This document shows, piece by piece, positions 42,977-50,377 of a stretch of DNA of 64,000 nucleotides (its first letter is position 1; every line of letters begins with the position of its first letter). The DNA comes from Nostoc linckia z4. GTDB lineage: Bacteria; Cyanobacteriota; Cyanobacteriia; Cyanobacteriales; Nostocaceae. The stretch is taken from NCBI RefSeq assembly GCF_002608075.1, contig NZ_LAHA01000010.1, forward strand, positions 1 to 64,000. The letters run 5' to 3'. A program made the position numbers and the translations under genes. Under the pieces are notes generated by a model. The model saw only the letters and a program-made list of their open reading frames with translations, was not told the DNA's origin and made no database searches.

Positions 42977-43139
42977 AAAAAATTATCCTTTTATAATTCG
43001 TAATTCCAGCAAATATGGAGTCTTCAATTGATTGCTATGTCAACATTCCTATTCCTCACAATTTGCCATGAAACGCAGAATTTAGGAGAAATGTAGAGTG
43101 AGCAAAACTCACCCTACAACTAAACAGAGGAAATGGAAC

Positions 43140-43249
43140 ATGGAACACTTTAAAGATGGGCATGGGGCATGGGGCATTGGGCATTGGGACTGGGAATTGG
43201 TTATTCTTCGAGTCCCCGCGTCCCCCCATCTCCCCATCTCCCCATCTCC
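43140..43249. repeat. Repeats after the first amidohydrolase gene
   Basis: GGGCATTGGGCAT units and a CCCCATCT array. On the minus strand the amidohydrolase stop TAG is part of the GGGAGTA heptamer run, and the repeat continues through it. Confidence 0.8.
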
Positions 43250-44731
43250 CTACTCCCTACTCCCTAAAAACTCATCTGCCGCTTTCTCAACACTTGTACC
43301 TTTGAAGAAGTCACGATTGAGGCTGGTGTACAACTCCAACGGGTGGATTGAGAGGAAGTAGCGGAGGTCTTCTTCGGTGATGATTTCCTGTTCTACCATT
43401 GAGTAGGCGTTGGCAGTCACAGTGGTGATATCGGGCACATCCCAATGACCAGAATCAGAACCCAAGAAGGCTTTAACTCTATCGCCAAAGGGATTAGCTG
43501 CACGATTAAAGGCTTGGGCTACACGGGTATCATCGGATTCTGTACCGAAGTAGAAATGATTCAAGAAGCGATCGCGAACGTCCTCTGGCTTCTCAATTCC
43601 CGCCAGTTCAAATTCATCGAGTTCGCCTGGATCTTCTGGAGCTAATAGTTGATGGTGGAATCCCAGTCCATCACCAATTCGATCTAGGCGTCCATGCACA
43701 AGTTCGCCACCGTAACGGGCGTACAACTCCACTAGTGCTTCCTTATCTATAATTGCAGGATTGTTATCTGACAACAAATGTTGTTTGTTGCGGGTTTCCC
43801 AATGCCAAATAATATCCGCATATAGACTAGCACCCCAATTAGAACCACCTTCTAAGAAGGCAAATCTTAAGGTGGGGAACCGACGAGTTACACCACCAAA
43901 GAAGAGAGATTTGCACAATGCTTCTGCTGCGAAGGCAAAGTGATTAATGTGATTGTACTGGGCATTGGTCACCGATCGCTGAGTCGTCCAACCTTGACTC
44001 GAAGCATGGGTTGTGGGTATAACTTTCAGCTCTACGCACTTCTCCCAAAATGGATCGTAATCATACTGGCTATCTAAACCAAAGTTATCGATCCAAACCA
44101 CTTCGTTAGCCACTTCTGGGCCATACTTTTCAAAAGCCGGAATCGGACGGCGGACGTAACCAGGAATTTGAATTGCTTTTAATCCCAGGACATTAACCGC
44201 ATATTCCAACTCTTCAATTCCCTCTTCGGGAGTGTGCAGTGGAATTGCAGCGATGGGTGTTAGCCTGTCAGAATATGGGCGGAAAATGTCAGCATGATAA
44301 GTGTTAACTGCTCGACAAACAGCACGCCGCATTTCTTGGTTACCGATATTCGGGGCCATCGTTGCCAAATTTGGGTATACCACAGCAAAGTCTGTACCAG
44401 CTTCTTGCAGACGTTCGTGCAGTAATTTAGGCAAGCTAATGGTAGCCAAATTTAAAGTATCTTTGGTTGGACGACCCCACCAATTAGGACGATTAGTGCG
44501 ATAAGCAAAACGTTCTTCCCAAGTTTGCTTATACCACTTAAAGCGGGAAGACCCTGGTAAATTTTCTTTGAAGCGTTCAACAATTGCAGTTCCGCCTACT
44601 TGCTCCAAATAATCTAAGACTGCTGGCTCAAATTCCTGGGTATGTACATCAGTATCAATGATGGGATAACCCAACTTTTCCCGAATCTGAGCAGACCTAG
44701 TTTTTTTCGGACGTTCTAACGCAATAGTCAT
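43250..44731 (-). CDS. Amidohydrolase-family protein (COG2159 type) 1
   Basis: 493 residues of the metal-dependent amidohydrolase/ACMSD-like superfamily. The N-terminal metal motif is IIDTDVHTQEF (Asp28, His30), with a further metal/catalytic region VIPTTHASSQGW, a FLEGGSNWGASLY segment and the late LGSDSGHWDVPD Asp. Members hydrolyse amides or esters or decarboxylate aromatic acids. The N-terminal 34 residues are identical to those of the next gene. The last residues (LGSRE) and the stop codon are encoded by the GGGAGTA repeat. Inferred role: processing the carbon skeleton of an imported sulfonate. Confidence 0.82.
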   Translation of the reverse strand: MTIALERPKKTRSAQIREKLGYPIIDTDVHTQEFEPAVLDYLEQVGGTAIVERFKENLPGSSRFKWYKQTWEERFAYRTNRPNWWGRPTKDTLNLATISLPKLLHERLQEAGTDFAVVYPNLATMAPNIGNQEMRRAVCRAVNTYHADIFRPYSDRLTPIAAIPLHTPEEGIEELEYAVNVLGLKAIQIPGYVRRPIPAFEKYGPEVANEVVWIDNFGLDSQYDYDPFWEKCVELKVIPTTHASSQGWTTQRSVTNAQYNHINHFAFAAEALCKSLFFGGVTRRFPTLRFAFLEGGSNWGASLYADIIWHWETRNKQHLLSDNNPAIIDKEALVELYARYGGELVHGRLDRIGDGLGFHHQLLAPEDPGELDEFELAGIEKPEDVRDRFLNHFYFGTESDDTRVAQAFNRAANPFGDRVKAFLGSDSGHWDVPDITTVTANAYSMVEQEIITEEDLRYFLSIHPLELYTSLNRDFFKGTSVEKAADEFLGSRE

Positions 44732-44754
44732 GATAGTTTACCTTATTCAAATGT

Positions 44755-44897
44755 TGACTGAGGAGTTAGGAGTTATGAGTTAGGAGTTATGAGTTAGGAG
44801 TTAGGAGTTAGGAGTTATTCTCTTTTTTGTCTCCCCATCTCCCCATCTCCCCATCTCCCCATCTCCCCATCTCCCCATCTCCCCATCTCCCTACTCC
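44755..44897. repeat. Repeats between the paralogous amidohydrolase genes
   Basis: GGAGTTA heptamers (44760-44815), then eight or so CCCCATCT units and CCCTACT units. The minus-strand stop codon of the upstream paralogue lies inside the last of these. Confidence 0.85.
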
Positions 44898-46388
44898 CTA
44901 CTCCCTACTCCCTTTCCCAACCAAAAATTCATCCGCTGCTTTCTCAACAGCTGTACCTTTGAAGAAGTCACGATTCAAACTGGTGTACAACTCCAAGGGA
45001 TGGGTTGATAGGAAATATTGCAAATCTTCTTCGCTGATAATTTTGCGTTCTACCATCGAATAGGTGTTAGCAGCGATCGCTGTAATATCAGGTACATCCC
45101 AGTGTCCAGAATCGGAACCCAAGAAGGCTTTAATACGATCGCCATAAGGATTAGCTTTGCGGTTAAATGCTTGAGCTACACGGGTATCATCGGATTCTGT
45201 GCCGAAGTAGAAGTGATTCAAGAAGCGATCGCGAATATCTTCTGGCTTACTAACTCCCGCTAAGGCGAATTCATCTAAATCCCCTGGTTCTAAGGGGGCT
45301 ACTAAGTCGGCGTGGAAACCTAGACCACTACCTAATCGATCCAAACGACCATGTACTAATTCACCACCGTAACGAGTGTAGTACTCTAGCAGTTCTTCAC
45401 GATTAATATTGTTGGGATTGTTATTTTCTACTAAATGGTCTTTATTCCGGGTATACCAATGCCAAATCAAATCTGTGTATAAGCTAGCACCCCAAGCTGC
45501 GCCTCCTTCCAAGAAGGCGAACTTCAGTGTGGGGAAGCGGTGAGTGACGCCACCAAAGAACAGAGATTTACACAGCGCTTCTCCAGCCGCAGCAAAGTGA
45601 CCGATATGGTTGTATTGGTAATTGCTAATGGAACGTCGGTTTATCCATCCCATACCAGAAGAGTGGGTGGTGGGTACTACTTTGAGTTCTACGCACTTCG
45701 CCCAGAATGGATCGTAGTCATACTTGCTATCCAAGCCAAAGGTATCAATCCAGATAGCTTCGTTTGCTACTTCTTCGCCATACTTCTCAAAAGCGGGGAT
45801 CGGACGACGGATATGGCCTGGAATTTGAATTGCTTTGAGTCCCAGGACATTGACTGCATATTCCAACTCAGCGATCGCTTCAGAGGGCGTATTCATAGGA
45901 ATAGCTGCAATGGGCGTTAAGCGATCGCTATAAGGACGAAAAATATCAGCGTGGTAAGTATTAACCGCACGGCAAACAGCCAGCCGCATTTCTTCATTAC
46001 CGATATGTGGGGCCATAGTTGCCAAGTTTGGGTACACAACTGCAAAGTCTGTACCTGCTTCTTGCAAGCGCTCGTGCAACAACTTCGGTAAACTAATGGT
46101 GGCTAAATTTAAAGCATCCTTAGTGGGACGAGTCCAAAACGGAGGACGTGCAGTCCGGTAAGCGCGGCGTTCTTCCCAACTTTGCTTAAACCATTTAGAG
46201 CGAGATGCGCCAGGTAAATGTTCTTGAAAACGTTCAGCTATGGCACTTCCAGCAACTTGCTCTAAATAATCCAAGAATGCCGGCGGAAATTCTTGGGTAT
46301 GCACATCAGTATCAATGATTGGATAACCCAACTTTTCCCGAATCTGAGCAGACCTAGTTTTTTTCGGACGTTCTAAGGCGATAGTCAT
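44898..46388 (-). CDS. Amidohydrolase-family protein (COG2159 type) 2
   Basis: 496 residues, the close paralogue of the previous gene: same IIDTDVHTQEF metal motif, same RLTPIAAIP, AIQIPG(H/Y)(I/V)RRPIPAFEKYG and LGSDSGHWDVPD segments. Differences occur around the active-site mouth (VVPTTHSSGMGWINRR versus VIPTTHASSQGWTTQR), suggesting a shifted substrate. The C-terminus (VGKGSRE) and TAG stop again come from the GGGAGTA repeat. Tandem duplication with partial N-terminal gene conversion is likely, since the first part of both genes is nearly the same at DNA level. Confidence 0.82.
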   Translation of the reverse strand: MTIALERPKKTRSAQIREKLGYPIIDTDVHTQEFPPAFLDYLEQVAGSAIAERFQEHLPGASRSKWFKQSWEERRAYRTARPPFWTRPTKDALNLATISLPKLLHERLQEAGTDFAVVYPNLATMAPHIGNEEMRLAVCRAVNTYHADIFRPYSDRLTPIAAIPMNTPSEAIAELEYAVNVLGLKAIQIPGHIRRPIPAFEKYGEEVANEAIWIDTFGLDSKYDYDPFWAKCVELKVVPTTHSSGMGWINRRSISNYQYNHIGHFAAAGEALCKSLFFGGVTHRFPTLKFAFLEGGAAWGASLYTDLIWHWYTRNKDHLVENNNPNNINREELLEYYTRYGGELVHGRLDRLGSGLGFHADLVAPLEPGDLDEFALAGVSKPEDIRDRFLNHFYFGTESDDTRVAQAFNRKANPYGDRIKAFLGSDSGHWDVPDITAIAANTYSMVERKIISEEDLQYFLSTHPLELYTSLNRDFFKGTAVEKAADEFLVGKGSRE

Positions 46389-46429
46389 GATAATTTACTC
46401 TAAATTATTGAATTTATGGGCATAGGGCA

Positions 46430-46538
46430 TAGAGGTTAAGAGTTAGGAGTTAGGAGTTATTCTCAAGAGTCCCGTTGTAAAAGCGTCTTTGCCTACCTCC
46501 CCATCTCCCCATCTCCCCATCTCCCTACTCCCCACTCC
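46430..46538. repeat. Repeats between the binding-protein and amidohydrolase 2 genes
   Basis: GGGCATA and GGAGTTA units, then CCCCATCT and CCCTACT/CCCCACT units. On the minus strand the TAG stop codon of the binding protein starts the run TAGGGAGTGGGGAGTAGGGA. Confidence 0.85.
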
Positions 46539-47723
46539 CTATTTCGCTTCCCAATCTTTTAATTGAAAATCGGACTTGGCTAAACCTTGGGAAACTAAAA
46601 AGTTTTTAGTCCCTTCTAAAAGTTTTACTCCTTCAGGTGGTAAAGGTTCTTCTGATACTTGTTTGAGTGGATAGGATACTTTGATGATATCGACGGGATA
46701 TTTAGTAGTTTGAGCGTGGTACTGATAATATTCTTCAGAATTAGCTTTTAAATCTTTGGCTGCTTCTGTGAGAATTTTATTAAATTTATCTGGAAAATCA
46801 GGCTGTTTGGCGAGAAATCTTTCGGTTGCTACGATTAATGAAGTACCTGATAAACCTTGATGATTTGCTGAAGAGTCAATCACGGGAAAACCTTGGGATT
46901 TCAAATAAGGCCCCATATCACTGGAAGTTGCATAAGCAGCCACATCACCACGTTCTAATGCTGCTTTTGCTTCAGTACTCATCAAGTGAACTACTTTTAC
47001 ATTTTTAGCAAGTTTTGTTTCAGCTAACAAACCCAACAGGTATCGATGCATATAAGAACCTTTTTGAGTGGCTATTTTTTGCCCTTGAAGTTCAGCAAGC
47101 GATCGCGGGCCATTTTTTTTCGCCACTAGCCAAGCGGTTGTATTAAATTGGCTAATCCGCAGTAGTCGAGTTTGTTCGCCTCTAGCTCTCAAAACTATCG
47201 CTGGTGTATCACCTAAAGAACCAACATCTAATTGACCTGCAACAAGGGCTTCATTGAGATCTGGCCCGTTGGGAAATCGCGCAAAAGTAATATTTTCAAA
47301 TCCAGCTTTTTTCAGTTCGCGCTCTAATATTCCCTTTTTCTTTGCCCAACCAAGGGAACCTGTAGGTTCTATACTACCTACATAACCTATACGCAAGGTA
47401 GATACATTATTTGATGCAGCAATGGAACTAGTACTATTGGCATTAATCGCCTCGATGGATTGAGCCGATTCACTTTTTCCTTGGCTACATGCTGTAGTTA
47501 GCAGCAGTAATAAACAAGCCACTGAAGTTGATAATCTTATACGGTGAGAGCTGGAGAAAGGCGAAGGAGTAAAGGGTAAGGAATTTAAAACCTTTCCCCT
47601 TTCCCCTTTCCCCTTTCCCCCACCAAGTTCACTTGGCGAACTACTAGACACCCGATGTCTAGGCTCACAATGCCGAACTTTTGTGTTTATAAGACTACCC
47701 TCTGCCTTCTTTAACGACAGCAT
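46539..47723 (-). CDS. Sulfonate-type ABC substrate-binding lipoprotein (SsuA-like) 3, with repeat-altered N-terminus
   Basis: 394 residues as an open frame. The recognisable protein begins at about residue 60: SSSHRIRLSTSVACLLLLLTTAC|SQG (signal peptide and lipobox), then STLRIGYVGSIEPTGSLGWAKKKGILERELKKAGFENITFARFPNGPDLNEALVAGQLDVGSLGDTPAIVLRA, an SsuA-like core. The preceding residues (LGGGKGKGERGKVLNSLPFTPSPF) are the translation of a dispersed GGGGAAA repeat that has landed in or next to the start region; the true start is therefore uncertain, and export may be impaired. It clusters with the ferredoxin and flavoprotein genes on the same strand. Confidence 0.78.
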   Translation of the reverse strand: MLSLKKAEGSLINTKVRHCEPRHRVSSSSPSELGGGKGKGERGKVLNSLPFTPSPFSSSHRIRLSTSVACLLLLLTTACSQGKSESAQSIEAINANSTSSIAASNNVSTLRIGYVGSIEPTGSLGWAKKKGILERELKKAGFENITFARFPNGPDLNEALVAGQLDVGSLGDTPAIVLRARGEQTRLLRISQFNTTAWLVAKKNGPRSLAELQGQKIATQKGSYMHRYLLGLLAETKLAKNVKVVHLMSTEAKAALERGDVAAYATSSDMGPYLKSQGFPVIDSSANHQGLSGTSLIVATERFLAKQPDFPDKFNKILTEAAKDLKANSEEYYQYHAQTTKYPVDIIKVSYPLKQVSEEPLPPEGVKLLEGTKNFLVSQGLAKSDFQLKDWEAK

Positions 47724-47742
47724 GACTATTTTCTCCGCTGTA

Positions 47743-48072
47743 CTATTTCATCTGCTTGAGAATTTGGAATGTTTGGTCGTCTTTTGCTGTTGATGTGCGT
47801 TTATATCCCCAACCAATGTTTTCACGGTAACTACCCAGTAAGCCGACTTCTAACAATTCTGCTTCGTTGACTGAAGTCTGCATGTCACTTTGGGGTGCTA
47901 CATAAAGGGCGTCAACTGGACAATACAATTCGCACATATAACAGGTTTGACAGTCACTTTGTCGAGCGATAGTTGGCGGTGCATCAGGTACGCGCTCAAA
48001 GACGTTGGTCGGACAAACGTTGACGCAGATATTACATTTTATGCACCGCGATTCGCTGACCAACTCAATCAC
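47743..48072 (-). CDS. 4Fe-4S ferredoxin-like subunit (partner of the APS-reductase-like flavoprotein)
   Basis: 109 residues with two [4Fe-4S] motifs: CIKCNICVNVCPTNVF and CQTCYMCELYCPVDAL. Its start is GTG and overlaps the flavoprotein stop by four bases (GTGTGA), indicating translational coupling and equal expression. The arrangement, flavoprotein followed by a small two-cluster protein, is that of adenylylsulfate reductase AprA/AprB-like pairs. It probably passes electrons to or from the FAD subunit in the cytoplasm. The C-terminal tail (about 60 onward) lacks clusters. Confidence 0.88.
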   Translation of the reverse strand: MIELVSESRCIKCNICVNVCPTNVFERVPDAPPTIARQSDCQTCYMCELYCPVDALYVAPQSDMQTSVNEAELLEVGLLGSYRENIGWGYKRTSTAKDDQTFQILKQMK

Positions 48073-49754
48073 ACTGCTGCTCCTGCTATTTTGGATTTTA
48101 GATTTTGGACTTCGGCTACGCTCAGTCGAACGATTTTGGATTGGAGAATTTCTGCTTTTGTTGTAGTGTTTAGTGGCTGAGTCTTTACCCAGACTCGATC
48201 TAATCCACCGCTAACTAGGTAATGTTGTTGATTCGGATCTTGTTCGGGATAGTCTAAATGTTTGTGCATACCACGAGTTTCTTTACGTTCAATGGCACTG
48301 CTATACATCCATCGTGCTGTAGCTACCATTGCCGCAGCTTCTCTAGCCCGAATCAGTTCTTGATTTGATGTTACCTGGCTACTGCGGATTTCTTGCCAGA
48401 GGTAATTTAGTTTTGCTAAAGATTCAGTTAGGCCTTGTTCTGTACGGAATAAGTTTTTTTGGTAGGGAAATACTTCGCCTTGGACTGCTTCAATCACTTC
48501 ATCAGTTGCAAATTGCTGGGAGCGATCGCTCTGACTCTTTAATGCTACTTCTCCAACTCCCTTGAGGTGAGGTTGTGCTTTCTGTTCTTTTAAACTATGG
48601 ACATATTCAGCAGCCGATTTACCCGACCAATAACCAGAAGATATTGCCCAAGCTGCATTGTGACTACCACCGCCAGTAAATCCACCGCAAATCAGTTCCC
48701 GTGTGGCTGCATCTCCAGCAGCGTAGAGTCCTCGCACGGAACTAGCACAGCTATCATCTATAATCCGAATTCCTCCTGTGCCCCGTACAGTTCCCTCTAG
48801 GCGCAAGGTAACGGGGAAACGTTGGGTAAATGGATCGATACCCGCGCGATCGAAGGGTAAAAAGAAGTTAGGCTGCGCCAGACGCATGGATGGGCGCATG
48901 GATTCGGCTGCTTTATCTAAAATGGCGTAAACTGGCTGTTCCAGTAATGTTTTGGCAATTACCGAACGTCCTCTTTGAGAACCAGCACCAGGGATCGCGG
49001 TGCCGTCTTCGTAGGTGAAGGTTGCCCAATTGTAGAACAGGGTTTTGGTAACTGAAGAAAAAGCTGGGGAGATGCCATAAGCGTTGGAGAACTCCATACC
49101 CGACATCTCGGCACCTGCTTCAGCAGCCATTAAATAACCATCCCCTGTCAGGACGTTGCATCCCAACGCTTTACTCAGAAACGCACAGCCACCAGTGGCA
49201 ATGATTGTGGCACGCGATCGCACCATCCATCTAGCACCAGTCTGGCGGTTCGCGCCTGTAGCACCGCCAACAGCGCCATCTTCATCTACGAGTAGTTCTA
49301 AGGCTGGGCTGTGGTCTAGAATCTTAACTCCTGCCCTTTGAATCTGCCGCCGCATCAGCCGCATATACTCAGGGCCTTGTAGCGATCGCCGATAGGGTTT
49401 GCCTTCATCGTCGGTGGGAAAGGGATAACCCCATTCTGCTAGCTGATTAACGTTGACATAAGTCTGATTCAGTACCCGATCCATCCAATGGCGATCGGAT
49501 AAAAACCCACCCAACGATTCCCGACTCGCCTTGGCCGTTTCCCGTGCTTCTGGGTCAGGTGGTACGTACCACACACCATTACCAGACGCGGCAGCACATC
49601 CAGTAGTCCCACAATATCCTTTATCTACAAGGATAACTCTCGCTCCACTCGATGCAGCACTCCAAGCCGCCCAAGTTCCAGCAGGGCCACCCCCAATTAC
49701 TAAGACATCAGCTTGCAGGTCAAGTTCAAAATCAGTTGTTAACGTCTTCAGCAT
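48069..49754 (-). CDS. FAD-dependent oxidoreductase, fumarate-reductase/APS-reductase-alpha family
   Basis: 561 residues. FAD dinucleotide fold VLVIGGGPAGTWAAWSAASSGARVILVDKG (about 19-50), then GTTGCAAASGNG, ATIIATGGCAFLSKALGCN, TGDGYLMAAEAGAEMSGMEF and the late GLYAAGDAATRELICGGFTGGGSHNAAWA that binds FAD. The C-terminal helical region (ARWMYSSAIERKETRGMHKHLDYPEQDP) is typical of the SdhA/FrdA/AprA superfamily. With the coupled ferredoxin and sulfur context it may oxidise or reduce a sulfur intermediate or the carbon product. The last about 25 residues (ILQSKIVRLSVAEVQNLKSKIA) are translated from common intergenic repeats, an acquired tail. Confidence 0.85.
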   Translation of the reverse strand: MLKTLTTDFELDLQADVLVIGGGPAGTWAAWSAASSGARVILVDKGYCGTTGCAAASGNGVWYVPPDPEARETAKASRESLGGFLSDRHWMDRVLNQTYVNVNQLAEWGYPFPTDDEGKPYRRSLQGPEYMRLMRRQIQRAGVKILDHSPALELLVDEDGAVGGATGANRQTGARWMVRSRATIIATGGCAFLSKALGCNVLTGDGYLMAAEAGAEMSGMEFSNAYGISPAFSSVTKTLFYNWATFTYEDGTAIPGAGSQRGRSVIAKTLLEQPVYAILDKAAESMRPSMRLAQPNFFLPFDRAGIDPFTQRFPVTLRLEGTVRGTGGIRIIDDSCASSVRGLYAAGDAATRELICGGFTGGGSHNAAWAISSGYWSGKSAAEYVHSLKEQKAQPHLKGVGEVALKSQSDRSQQFATDEVIEAVQGEVFPYQKNLFRTEQGLTESLAKLNYLWQEIRSSQVTSNQELIRAREAAAMVATARWMYSSAIERKETRGMHKHLDYPEQDPNQQHYLVSGGLDRVWVKTQPLNTTTKAEILQSKIVRLSVAEVQNLKSKIAGAAV

Positions 49755-50377
49755 CTAAAATATTTCCCCCATCTAGCAAGTCCTGAGCATCAAATTTTCA
49801 TGCTATCGATGCCACACGCTATTAAAAATCTTTTTGCCTAACTAGTTAAGGGTTCCCTACTACCCTCGATTTATGGCTTCTTTACTTCGGGTTGCCAGTA
49901 GATTAACTTTAATTAAACTACTTTAACTTTAGCGATTAACCGTAGTTTTATAACATAAAAAAGCTTTTCACAATTTCTGACAAAAAGCAAGTATTTTCAC
50001 AGATAAATTTCAACATAAAGTATTGTTAACTGTTGACTGTTGACTGTGAACCGTTAACGCTCAATTTTTAACAGTATCCCTAAACTGCTGAAATTGGGTG
50101 TAAAGGTGTGGGATGTAAGGATTTTGAACACCGACACCCCGACACTGAATAGCACCTTCTCCAAATCTTCGATTTTTCTCCAGGACTTAGGCAAAAATGA
50201 CGGAAAAGCTGAATTCATCAAACCGCCATCGCGTTTCGCGTCTCGCAGAGAAGACGCCTTCCTTCGCAAAGCATCTCGAAGAGAAGAACACCAAAGTGCA
50301 TCGTCTCATAGAGCGTGCGTAGGTCTTACAGTCATCAGTCATCAGTCATCAATCAACACTCCCAATACGACCAATGA
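49755..50377. other. 620-bp gene-free region
   Basis: No gene. GTTGACTG/GTGAACCGTTAAC repeats at about 50025-50060, a dispersed repeat with AAGACGCCTTCCTTCGCAAAGC near 50.25 kb (written here without its flanks), and GTCATCA tandem units at about 50332-50355 adjoining the porin stop codon. The promoter of the flavoprotein operon should lie in 49755-49950. Confidence 0.5.
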
